From an uncultured Coriobacteriaceae bacterium (GTDB taxonomy: Bacteria > Actinomycetota > Coriobacteriia > Coriobacteriales > Eggerthellaceae): a stretch of 36,850 nucleotides of DNA. Below the pieces are notes generated by a model. The model had not been told where the DNA came from and ran no database searches. It saw only the letters and a list, made by a program, of their open reading frames with translations. Every line of letters starts with the position of its first letter. Position 1 is the stretch's first letter. The stretch is taken from the NCBI GenBank assembly GCA_900539675.1, contig UQDJ01000016.1:1-36850 (forward strand), written 5' to 3'. Positions 1-7,129 of this stretch are shown piece by piece. Made by a program: the position numbers and the translations under genes.

Positions 1-433
1 GGTTATACCCAACATTCAGCACGACACTGATGGCGAGAACGCCAAATACACCGTAGAGAATACCCATGATGAGTTGATGCAGAATATCGGAAGGGTCGTA
101 CGCCCACGATGAAGATTGGCTTGCTACGGTAAGCAGGGCAAGGGTAGCAGCAATCGCTGTGACGACTCGTGCTGGATACCATTGACTACACACGTAAATA
201 AGTGATCGTATCCCTACGATAACAGCAAAGGCAATAAGAGCAGAAATCACTGTAAAGGTGGCAATAACGATGATCTTCTGGCCAAGATCCAAATCGTTTT
301 GGGTAAATCCTACGATTCCACCCAAAACAGCACCGAGCACAACAACGGCAACAATGATCACAATATCCCAAGGATGCTTGCCGTGAATGAGCTCTGATGC
401 GTATCGATTCATTTCTGTCGGTTGATAGGGCAT
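1..433 (-). CDS. Membrane protein of unknown function, C-terminus beyond the window
   Basis: An open frame runs from an ATG at 433 down to the window edge without a stop (144 codons visible), so the protein is incomplete. An AGAGGAAG ribosome site lies just upstream on the minus strand. After a soluble N-terminus of about 20 residues I see four hydrophobic stretches, near residues 22-45, 55-77, 88-105 and 119-141, which suggests a polytopic inner-membrane protein. No motif identifies a family. It starts 42 bases after the fructose-bisphosphatase stop on the same strand and may be co-transcribed with it. The function is unknown. Confidence 0.75.
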   Translation of the reverse strand, partial: MPYQPTEMNRYASELIHGKHPWDIVIIVAVVVLGAVLGGIVGFTQNDLDLGQKIIVIATFTVISALIAFAVIVGIRSLIYVCSQWYPARVVTAIAATLALLTVASQSSSWAYDPSDILHQLIMGILYGVFGVLAISVVLNVGYN

Positions 434-475
434 GGTGTTTCTTCCTCTAAAAGGTAGCTAGAGTTTTTAAGGTGA

Positions 476-2461
476 TTAGCGCGATTGAATCAGTGCTAAA
501 AGCTGGTCGTTTGTTTCAGCTAGCACGGCTCCTTCATCGGTATTTGCAACAAGACGAAGCGTCTCTGTGCTCTCCAATTCGCGCCAGGTGGAGTGCACAG
601 TAGCATCTTGCTCTATAGCAGCTTTGCGACCGGCAAATGGTTCGTGAGAGGCAAGGTGAATACCATTTGTATCGGAAACTAACGTAAAGCCTGCAATACC
701 GGTGGTCTTTTGGTAGGCATCTGAGAAACCGCCGTCAATAATGACAACCTTACCGCCGCACTTGATGGGATCTTCGCCGTCTTTAACCTTGACAGGGGTA
801 TGGCCACAAACAATATGTGAGGTATGTGGGTCCATGCCAAAGTCTTCAAAAATGGCGTCATATACTTCTGGCTTATCAAAGAGGGTGTAGAAAGAATTCT
901 TAACTTCTTTGCGTGCCGCTTTGTCTTCTACCAGATATATTTCGAAAGTTGCCATCTTGCTTTTGGCAAAGAGGGGCGATCCTTCGCCAAGCCAGAGATA
1001 CCAAATAAGATCTAAGCCCTGTTTTTGCTCTGCTGGATCGGTGGCGCTAAAGGCGGCACGAACATAGGTATCTACCGCATCAAAGAGTGCTTTGCCTTTA
1101 TAAGTTTCGCCAAACAGATTAACTTCTTTCAACGTTCCATCAGGAGTAAGGGGTACACAGGCATGGAACATAAGCATGTTGTTTTCGATGGCGTACAAAC
1201 TGCCTTTCTCCAAGAAGAATTGCATGTGACGCTGTAGCTTTTCACAGTGCATGAATGCCTGCTGCAAACTCTGCATAACGTATTCTTCTTCTTCAGTAAG
1301 GGCATAGGGGTTGTGCTTGTCAACCGTGGGGAAGTAGGTGTCGGTCAGGTCGTATTCTGTGCCGTCAATCACAATGGTTTTGGTGTCGTAATTGATGCGA
1401 TGGAGCAGTTTGCGATCTTCAAGACCAAAGGAAGGATTTTCATCAATAAGCTGCCCTTCAACCTTGAACTGTAAGATTGCCATCGCTTTTTGAATCTTGA
1501 TATTGAGGTCAAGCTCTTCAGGGGAAAGTCCAGGATTGGTCTTAAGCTGGAATGCTGTACACGGATCGTCCTTGTAAGTTTTAAGAGCAAACGTGGCCAA
1601 GGGTAAAATGTTGATCCCGTAAGCGTCGGTTAAAATTGACAGGTTGCCATAGCGTGCACAATTTCGTACCACGTGGGCAATGCATCCACGTTGACCTTTG
1701 GCTGCACCCATCCAAACTATGTCATGATTGCCCCACTGTACATCCACGTTAGGATAGGCAATGAGTTCGTCCATGATAGACTCAGGAGACGGTCCGCGAT
1801 CGTAAATATCGCCAATGATATGAAGCTTGCCTACCAGCAAATGCTGAATCGCAAAGCAGAGTTGATCTAAGAACTCGGCTGCGCAGTCGGCTTCCACCAG
1901 AGCGTCTATCGTGGTAAGAAAAGCAGCGCTGCCTTCAGCTGCGCCGTCCTGTGAAACTGTACGCAGAGCATCATTTGTGCCATAACTTGCTTTCGTCAGG
2001 GCGAAGGTAGGCAAGCTTATCAGACTTTCAGCCAGAACAAGCCAGTCGCTATCAAGTTCATTGGTATAACGTTTCCAACCGGCATCAAGTTTTACGGCTT
2101 GCAGGACAGAAAGAACTTGTGAGAGCGCCACTTCGTACCAGGTGTATTCATCCACATCATCGACAAGTTCAAACGCACGCTTTTCTTTCGGGTAGCAGAT
2201 GAGGGTTGCTAAACTTTGCTTTTCTTCGTCGCTCGCTTCATCTCCAAGAGCGGCATCGATATACACTTCGAGTGCATGGCAGCCACTGCGCACAATATAA
2301 GAAAACGCTTCGTATTCACCATGAATATCTGAAGCATACAATTCAGGCGCCTTAGGAAGACGCAGCGTCTGCTCATTGAAGGCGAGAGCTGCTCCTGCTT
2401 TGTCCTTGGTGGGATACAGTGAAGAAAGTACCTTAAGATAGGCGTTTTCGTTGATGTTCAT
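476..2461 (-). CDS. fbp: Class 3 fructose-1,6-bisphosphatase
   Basis: Gluconeogenic enzyme that hydrolyses fructose-1,6-bisphosphate to fructose-6-phosphate in the cytosol. At 661 aa it matches the long Firmicutes-type class 3 enzymes (about 640-670 aa), not the short class 1 or 2 enzymes. It carries the metallophosphatase-like metal motifs of that family: SDIHGEYEAF at residues 44-53, GDIYDRG at 217-223 and GNHD at 244-247, followed near the C-terminus by VCGHTPVK and VIIDGGFSDAYQ. The ATG at 2461 follows a G-rich stretch that can serve as ribosome site. The gene stands alone or leads a two-gene unit with the membrane protein downstream. A gluconeogenic enzyme fits an amino-acid-fermenting or asaccharolytic lifestyle, which is inference. 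The family call is firm. Confidence 0.95.
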   Translation of the reverse strand: MNINENAYLKVLSSLYPTKDKAGAALAFNEQTLRLPKAPELYASDIHGEYEAFSYIVRSGCHALEVYIDAALGDEASDEEKQSLATLICYPKEKRAFELVDDVDEYTWYEVALSQVLSVLQAVKLDAGWKRYTNELDSDWLVLAESLISLPTFALTKASYGTNDALRTVSQDGAAEGSAAFLTTIDALVEADCAAEFLDQLCFAIQHLLVGKLHIIGDIYDRGPSPESIMDELIAYPNVDVQWGNHDIVWMGAAKGQRGCIAHVVRNCARYGNLSILTDAYGINILPLATFALKTYKDDPCTAFQLKTNPGLSPEELDLNIKIQKAMAILQFKVEGQLIDENPSFGLEDRKLLHRINYDTKTIVIDGTEYDLTDTYFPTVDKHNPYALTEEEEYVMQSLQQAFMHCEKLQRHMQFFLEKGSLYAIENNMLMFHACVPLTPDGTLKEVNLFGETYKGKALFDAVDTYVRAAFSATDPAEQKQGLDLIWYLWLGEGSPLFAKSKMATFEIYLVEDKAARKEVKNSFYTLFDKPEVYDAIFEDFGMDPHTSHIVCGHTPVKVKDGEDPIKCGGKVVIIDGGFSDAYQKTTGIAGFTLVSDTNGIHLASHEPFAGRKAAIEQDATVHSTWRELESTETLRLVANTDEGAVLAETNDQLLALIQSR

Positions 2462-2505
2462 ACAAGTGCCCCCCTGTGTATGCCGTTGGTATTGAGATCG
2501 TAAGA

Positions 2506-2535
2506 TCTATAAAGCTTGTTCTCATTCTACTTGAA
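2506..2535 (-). promoter_or_regulatory. Candidate fbp promoter
   Basis: On the minus strand TTCAAG (2535-2530) and TATAGA (2511-2506) are separated by 18 bases and sit about 45 bases upstream of the fbp start. Assigned by resemblance to sigma-70 consensus only. Confidence 0.35.
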
Positions 2536-2641
2536 TACGCATGCCAGCGTAGTAGATGCTTGTAAGGACAATGGGTTATCAGATTGTCGGTAGTGGTGTG
2601 GGTCAGGTACTATAAAACAAGGTGTCAGGGGAAGGTGTCGT

Positions 2642-2950
2642 ATGGGCAGCAAGAAGGGTTCTGCTAAGGCAAAGCGATTAGCAGAATTTAGAGCATCGCT
2701 TGAAAGCTTCGATTCGGGAGTTGATGATGCCTTTGCGCGTGAGGCAGGCCGTAAGCAGAGGCGCGCTGAAGAGCATGAGGCAGCTTTGCGCAAAAAGGCC
2801 TGCGAATCAAAGAATCGATACAGCTGTAAAAGCGATGCGGAGGCTGCTATTGCTTCGTGTGCTGCATATGGTACGACCGGATTACATGCGTATCGTTGTC
2901 CGTATTGCAATGGATGGCATCTGACGTCAAAACCCGAACGTCCCCGATGA
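2642..2950 (+). CDS. Small basic protein with C-terminal CxxC zinc-ribbon-like motif
   Basis: A 102-residue protein with a GGAAGGTG ribosome site before its ATG. The N-terminal half (residues 1-55) is highly charged, rich in Lys, Arg, Glu and Ala, and probably helical. The C-terminus reads AYRCPYCNGWHLTSKP (residues 83-98), a CxxC plus Trp-His knuckle that I recognise from many small conserved hypothetical proteins and phage-type proteins. Further Cys residues at 54, 62 and 73 could complete a metal site. It lies between the divergent fbp and shikimate dehydrogenase genes, which say nothing about its role. The end of the gene is tandemly duplicated, so the stop codon straddles two 13-bp units. 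The function is unknown; a nucleic-acid-binding role is only a guess. Confidence 0.7.
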   Translation: MGSKKGSAKAKRLAEFRASLESFDSGVDDAFAREAGRKQRRAEEHEAALRKKACESKNRYSCKSDAEAAIASCAAYGTTGLHAYRCPYCNGWHLTSKPERPR

Positions 2951-2974
2951 ACCTTCCCGATGAACATCCCTGAT
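2936..2974 (+). repeat. Three 13-bp tandem units spanning the stop codon of the small CxxC protein
   Basis: GAACGTCCCCGAT (2936-2948), GAACCTTCCCGAT (2949-2961) and GAACATCCCTGAT (2962-2974) follow each other without gap. Neighbouring units differ at two or three positions. The TGA stop at 2948-2950 lies on the first junction, so the last codons of the gene were copied into the spacer. Confidence 0.85.
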
Positions 2975-3040
2975 ACGTCTTCGCTATCCCAATGTTCTCC
3001 AACGCTTCTTAGTGCCGTATAAGCCAGCTCTCTCTTATGT

Positions 3041-3055
3041 ATTGGAATTTCCAAT
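3041..3055. promoter_or_regulatory. Palindrome ATTGGAATTTCCAAT, possible operator
   Basis: Perfect 7-bp arms around a central T, lying 127 bases upstream of the chosen shikimate dehydrogenase start. Half of it, TTGGAAT, recurs at 3071-3077 in the same orientation. This resembles a dimeric-regulator site, but no regulator gene is nearby and no promoter elements are clear. Confidence 0.35.
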
Positions 3056-3181
3056 CAGTATTTCAAATTTTTGGAATATCTATTACCAAAACGAAACATA
3101 AACATGCACAATACTGATCAAGAGAGAAAAAGAGATTGCGGGTCTAGAGGGAAGGCTCGTTCTAAAGGAGAAGGGGCTAGG

Positions 3182-4042
3182 ATGCATATTACTGCGCATA
3201 CAAATGTGTACTGTCTTATTGGTGACCCGATTAAACATAGTGGTTCTCCAGCACTTCACAACAAAGCGTTTACGAAAACTGGTATCGATGCGGTATATGT
3301 TGCTTTTACCGTAAGTGATGGAAAGATCGAAGAGGCACTTAACGCAATCCGTACATTAGGCATTGCGGGGGGCAGCATTACGATGCCTCATAAAATGACG
3401 TGCTTGCCCTACTTGGACTATGTTGATCCAACGGCCAAAATAATTGGTTCAGTCAATACTATCGTTAACCGCAATGGCAACATTTCTGGTTACAACACTG
3501 ATGGCTATGGATGCATGAAATCCTTTAAGGATATGGGTGCAACCATCGAAGGATCGAAGATGGTGCTGATTGGTGTTGGTGGCGCCGGCAGTGCTATTGC
3601 AGGCACGGCAGCACGTGAGCATGGGTTGCGCGAATTGGTTATCTTCAATCGTGCCAACGGTCATTCTTGGAACCACGCTGAACACCTGGTGGGTATGATT
3701 AACGAACAGACCGATTGCCATGCGCGCCTGTGCGATTTGAATGATCATGACCTTCTGCGTAAGGAAATGGCTGATGCTCAGTTGGTTTGCAATGCCACGA
3801 ATGTTGGTATGGGTAAGCTTGAAGGTCAGTCAGTTGTTCCTGACGCTTCGTATTTTAATAAGGATTCCTTTGTCCAGGATGTCATTTACTTTCCGGCTCA
3901 GACCAAGTTCTTGGAGATGGCCAAAGAAGCGGGCTGTGTGCATGAAAATGGTCTTAACATGTTGTTCAATCAAGCAACGGGACAGTTTAAGCTATGGACA
4001 GGTGTGAAGATGCCCCTTACCGTTGACGACTTGGAACTCTAG
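3182..4042 (+). CDS. aroE: Shikimate (quinate/shikimate-type) dehydrogenase
   Basis: Reduces 3-dehydroshikimate to shikimate with NAD(P)H in aromatic amino-acid synthesis. I chose the ATG at 3182 because AAAGGAG precedes it by 11 bases and the resulting 286 aa match the family; an in-frame ATG at 3071 lacks a ribosome site. Visible motifs: substrate pocket KHSGSP (19-23), catalytic Lys71 in ITMPHK, Asn92 in SVNT, Asp107 in NTDG, and the nucleotide-binding GVGGAGSA (131-138). The stretch after the Rossmann loop (FNRANG..., NEQTDC) and the C-terminal GQFKLWTG resemble YdiB more than classical AroE, so quinate/shikimate dehydrogenase with NAD preference is possible. No other aro gene is in the window. 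It converges on the J-domain gene with 11 bases between the stops. Confidence 0.9.
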   Translation: MHITAHTNVYCLIGDPIKHSGSPALHNKAFTKTGIDAVYVAFTVSDGKIEEALNAIRTLGIAGGSITMPHKMTCLPYLDYVDPTAKIIGSVNTIVNRNGNISGYNTDGYGCMKSFKDMGATIEGSKMVLIGVGGAGSAIAGTAAREHGLRELVIFNRANGHSWNHAEHLVGMINEQTDCHARLCDLNDHDLLRKEMADAQLVCNATNVGMGKLEGQSVVPDASYFNKDSFVQDVIYFPAQTKFLEMAKEAGCVHENGLNMLFNQATGQFKLWTGVKMPLTVDDLEL

Positions 4043-4053
4043 GGGTTTTGCAG

Positions 4054-5031
4054 CTACAGATTCTTCTTAATATGGCGAATGCGTTTGGTGTGGCGCCATA
4101 CGTTAGCGATGTCAAAGGCTACCGAGCATACAAACAAGATGAACGCGAATATTCCTACGGCCGCATTGCCGTTTGGGACAAAAATAATAGCCAACATGAC
4201 AAAGGGAATAAGGAAAATCAGCGACAAGAAATTCAGGCGTTTCCATATTCCCTGCCCAATAGAAATGATGGTGTAAAGATAGAGACCTGTGGCAGGAGCG
4301 GAAAGCAAAAGCGCCAAGCCTAGGATAATGACCTTAGCCACGATGAGCTTAATATCCATCAGCAGATCAGTTTTAGCCTGTTTGAGCAATTCTTCATTGG
4401 TGGGCGGACGCATGAAGAAATCGGCAAAGTTGAAAAATGCATTGCTGAAAGGACTGTTTTGCGCACTTCGATTGGGCTGCCCTGAGGATTTCTGCGCTGT
4501 TGTGTGCGAACCGGATCCGGCATCTGATTGGAAGGGGTTGCTGTTTACAGTGAAGCTCACAAAGGGATTGGCGCCTTCTTTAAAGGGATTTGTCTGATAG
4601 GGATTGAAGCCTTCAAAGGGATTTGTACCACTTTGCGTGCCGCGATAGGTATGCTGGTTGCCAGAACTATCCCATACCGTCCATACAAACGATTCCGAGA
4701 AGGGCCATCCAGCAAAGGGATTAGCGCCATTTGAGGCTTGTGGGTTACCTGCTTGTCCGGTACGAGCTGCAGCAAAGGGGTCGTAAGAGAAGGGCGCTCC
4801 ATAGCTTGTGCCTGCTGTGCCATATTCGGGTTCCCAGGTATGGTTTAACAATACGTCGCGTGCTTCATTTATAAGTTTTGTCTTCTCTTCTGCTTTTGCG
4901 CGTGTTTGGGCATCCTGACCAAACTTGTCAGGATGGTTTTCGATGATCAATTTACGGTGGGCTTTCTTGATGTCCTCTTCGGTGGCACCTTCAGAAAGCC
5001 CGAGGGTTTTAAGGGCGGTTGATCGTTTCAT
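4054..5031 (-). CDS. Membrane-anchored J-domain protein with NPF repeats
   Basis: 325 aa. The N-terminus (about residues 5-65) is a J domain with the HPD tripeptide at 33-35, which in this family stimulates the ATPase of DnaK. No G/F-plus-zinc-finger region of true DnaJ follows. Instead residues 75-210 are a low-complexity, Asn/Pro/Phe/Gly-rich segment with five NPF tripeptides (104, 137, 148, 155, 165) plus one NPY. The C-terminal third (about 229-310) holds two or three hydrophobic helices and ends in a basic tail (RHTKRIRHIKKNL). The order soluble J domain, flexible arm, membrane anchor suggests recruitment of DnaK to the membrane, which is inference. It is the last gene of an apparent operon, 9 bases after the nitroreductase. 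Confidence 0.85.
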   Translation of the reverse strand: MKRSTALKTLGLSEGATEEDIKKAHRKLIIENHPDKFGQDAQTRAKAEEKTKLINEARDVLLNHTWEPEYGTAGTSYGAPFSYDPFAAARTGQAGNPQASNGANPFAGWPFSESFVWTVWDSSGNQHTYRGTQSGTNPFEGFNPYQTNPFKEGANPFVSFTVNSNPFQSDAGSGSHTTAQKSSGQPNRSAQNSPFSNAFFNFADFFMRPPTNEELLKQAKTDLLMDIKLIVAKVIILGLALLLSAPATGLYLYTIISIGQGIWKRLNFLSLIFLIPFVMLAIIFVPNGNAAVGIFAFILFVCSVAFDIANVWRHTKRIRHIKKNL

Positions 5032-5040
5032 GGCTGTGCC

Positions 5041-5616
5041 TTAGAACCAAATATCTTCAAGGCGACGTTTCGGTACGTAATGCACCTGGTTTTCATCGCG
5101 CCAGTAGGTGGTATTGCCATCTTGAGCATCCACCAGTCGAACATCTTCAATGGGGCGACCCAGCGCCAGAACCAGTATCGGTTCCAATGTTTCAGGCATA
5201 TCGAGTACCTTTTTGAGCGCCTCTTTTTTGAATGCTGACATAATACAGCCGCCGAATCCTTCTTCGGTGGAAGAAAGCATGATGGTTTGTGCGGCAATGC
5301 CAGCATCAAAGCGCCATAGATCACCTTGAGTGTTGGTGGGAATAGCCATGATGATATAGCCAGTGGGACGTTCGCCCTCTTGAGGGCCATCCCAGTCTTT
5401 CAGCGCACCTGCCCAGGTGAGGGTGGAAAAGATACTCGCACAGGTAGTTTTATCGGTCACGATGCGATAGCGCAGGGGCTGCTTGTTAGCACCGCTTGCG
5501 GTGATGCGTGCATTGTCTATCCATTGAGTCATCAGCTCTTTAGTGACTGGATAGCTTTCGCGAAAACGTCGGAAACTGCGGGTGGTGTGAGCGAGGTGTT
5601 TAATGAAGCTTGGCAT
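5041..5616 (-). CDS. Nitroreductase family oxidoreductase
   Basis: 191 aa, the usual length for a flavin-dependent nitroreductase-like NAD(P)H oxidoreductase. Family features are the N-terminal RSFRRF segment that binds the FMN phosphate, the NARITASGANKQPLRY block and the GFGGCIMSAFKKEALKKVL segment followed by PILVLALGRP. Such enzymes reduce nitro-aromatics, quinones or unknown physiological substrates; nothing here narrows the substrate. GGATC with preceding GAAAG before the ATG gives a modest ribosome site. It sits between the flippase-like gene (21 bases upstream) and the J-domain gene (9 bases downstream), probably in one transcript. Confidence 0.88.
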   Translation of the reverse strand: MPSFIKHLAHTTRSFRRFRESYPVTKELMTQWIDNARITASGANKQPLRYRIVTDKTTCASIFSTLTWAGALKDWDGPQEGERPTGYIIMAIPTNTQGDLWRFDAGIAAQTIMLSSTEEGFGGCIMSAFKKEALKKVLDMPETLEPILVLALGRPIEDVRLVDAQDGNTTYWRDENQVHYVPKRRLEDIWF

Positions 5617-5637
5617 AGGAGATCCTTTCGGATAAAG

Positions 5638-6816
5638 CTACTCGTTCGTATCATCTTGAGAAAGATGAGGGCGTGAAGCTTTGGTTTGTTCATATTGTTC
5701 TTCGGCAATCTTGTGACGTTCTGCCTTGCGACGTTCGTAGTTGATATTGCCCTCGTTGGTAATTTTTTTCTTCTTCCTCTTATCGGGGCGAAAGGTTTTG
5801 GTGGTCTGAATCAGGATCGCACCGATTAAGAACGGCATCCAAAATACGATGCCGCGATATACCAGGCCAATGGCCATGCCTGCCGTTGCTGAAGCGCCAA
5901 AGGCAGTAAAGGCAACGGTAACTGCCGCTTCAACCACACCGACACCTTGTGGAGTGATGGAGATCATGGCGAACAGGGTTGCTACTACATAGCCGCATAC
6001 CAACGATTCGGGAACTTCAACGCCGAATGAAAAACCAACTAAACAGAAGGCGGAAAGCTCACAGCAGCTTGCAATAATCGAGCATCCAAATGCTTGAAGG
6101 GCTGGTTTGGGATTTTCGACGATCAGCTTTGCCGCACCCGAAAAGCTGATGATGGTTTTTTCCACCCAGGGTGCCAGAGGTTCTTTCTTGAATTTCACTA
6201 GTATCTTATTGATAAGACGGGCAATGGGGGTTAAGAACCTGATAACCAACTGAGGGTTCTTATGACCTAGTACCATGACACCAATCATGCAGCTCACCAG
6301 CAAAATGACGACACATCCCAAAAGCAGCCAGATAGGGGATAGGCCTACGGTGAGCGCCAGAAGGGCAAAGCCGATAATCATGATGGTGGCAAAAGCGGAG
6401 TCAACCGTAATTTGCATCAGCAAGGCGGCAGATGTTGCTTTACCGGGTGCAATGCCGCGACGGCGGGCATCGTCCACCACTAACGTGGTGCCTGCCAGGT
6501 TCAAGCTGGGAAAGACGGTATTTAAAAAGAAGGTGCCAAATACCAGCGGTAAAGTGTTGCGGGCACGCATGTGTTCGCCTACGGCCTTGAAGGAAAATTT
6601 GTAGGCAAAGCTTTGGGAAAAGTATTTACACAGCTGAGTCAGAATGGCAATGACCAGGGGAATCATGGCTCCCTGTGCCATAGTTTGGGCAAGCTCATTA
6701 ATCTGGTCGCCGCGCAAAAACACGAATGCCAGCACAATAATGATGATCAAGCCAGCCATTAAATTTCGGAAGTTAAATTTCACGATACGTGTAGCCTCTA
6801 TCTGTGTGATCTGCAC
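5638..6816 (-). CDS. Flippase-like integral membrane protein (UPF0104 / lysylphosphatidylglycerol synthase TM family)
   Basis: 392 aa with about eight hydrophobic helices and the conserved ITPQGVGVVEAAVT loop near the C-terminus, equivalent to the P-x-G-x-G-x-x-E-A signature of the YbhN/AglD/MprF membrane-domain family. No catalytic lysyltransferase domain is attached. The C-terminal 60 residues are a charged, Lys/Arg-rich cytosolic tail. Members are thought to move or handle lipid-linked molecules, so a role in envelope lipids is inference. The frame opens with a GTG at 6816 that has no ribosome site and lies right after a TATACT -10-like box (6834-6829); a second GTG at 6783 is preceded by AGAGG and may be the true start. 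It heads the flippase-nitroreductase-J-domain operon. Confidence 0.88.
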   Translation of the reverse strand: MQITQIEATRIVKFNFRNLMAGLIIIIVLAFVFLRGDQINELAQTMAQGAMIPLVIAILTQLCKYFSQSFAYKFSFKAVGEHMRARNTLPLVFGTFFLNTVFPSLNLAGTTLVVDDARRRGIAPGKATSAALLMQITVDSAFATIMIIGFALLALTVGLSPIWLLLGCVVILLVSCMIGVMVLGHKNPQLVIRFLTPIARLINKILVKFKKEPLAPWVEKTIISFSGAAKLIVENPKPALQAFGCSIIASCCELSAFCLVGFSFGVEVPESLVCGYVVATLFAMISITPQGVGVVEAAVTVAFTAFGASATAGMAIGLVYRGIVFWMPFLIGAILIQTTKTFRPDKRKKKKITNEGNINYERRKAERHKIAEEQYEQTKASRPHLSQDDTNE

Positions 6817-6877
6817 ATAACTAAATCAGTATAGCAAAGCGCTATAGCACATCAGGGCGAGGTGAATTGAATACGGT

Positions 6878-6894
6878 GGGATATCATATATCCC
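6878..6894. promoter_or_regulatory. Palindrome GGGATATcatATATCCC, operator-like
   Basis: Perfect 7-bp arms around CAT, ending 6 bases before the ribosome site of the 36-bp-repeat ORF and lying in the divergent spacer opposite the flippase gene. Its position would let a bound repressor block the small ORF. A TTGAAT (6867-6872) lies upstream but is too close to TATATC for a standard promoter. Confidence 0.45.
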
Positions 6895-6911
6895 CATTCA
6901 AAGGAAGGGCC

Positions 6912-7019
6912 ATGAACCATGCTGCAGCAGACATTATAGAAGGTCCCATGAATCATGCTGCAGCAGACATTATAGAAGGTCCCATGACCCATGCCACAGA
7001 AGACATTATAGAAGGTCCC
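6912..7019 (+). repeat. Three 36-bp tandem repeats
   Basis: Units at 6912-6947, 6948-6983 and 6984-7019. The first two differ at one base; the third differs mainly in its first 18 bases while the last 18 are identical in all three. No spacers, so this is not a CRISPR array. Confidence 0.95.
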
Positions 7020-7028
7020 ACAAATTAG
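6912..7028 (+). CDS. 38-residue protein built of three 12-residue repeats
   Basis: An ATG at 6912, 3 bases after AAGGAAGG (6901-6908), opens a frame of three units: MNHAAADIIEGP, MNHAAADIIEGP and MTHATEDIIEGP, followed by Thr-Asn and TAG. Units 1 and 2 differ by a single silent change (AAC/AAT); unit 3 has four changes in its first half, one silent and three replacing residues. The DNA period is exactly 36 bp, so the frame is kept. Each unit ends in GAAGGTCCC directly before the next ATG, so every unit carries its own ribosome-site-like sequence and start. No signal peptide or membrane segment. I do not recognise a family. It could be a small structural or signalling peptide, a multi-core peptide precursor, or a non-coding repeat that happens to stay open. 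It lies behind a palindrome and converges on a broken MATE gene. Confidence 0.5.
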   Translation: MNHAAADIIEGPMNHAAADIIEGPMTHATEDIIEGPTN

Positions 7029-7129
7029 TATGCCGTGTGAAAGATGGGGGTGATGATGTATGAAGATCTAATTGTTTGCTGTTAGAGGTTATCGGTTCGA
7101 CCTGGTTACCCGGTTCCTCAGATTCATCG

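Noticed and set aside
2527..3054. 175-codon open frame on the minus strand over the small CxxC protein
   Set aside because: Ser/Arg/Ala-rich composition with no motif, no ribosome site noted, and it is the antisense of a plus-strand gene with a good ribosome site.
6912..7019. 36-bp repeats as a CRISPR array
   Set aside because: Units are directly adjacent with no spacers, and no cas gene is present.
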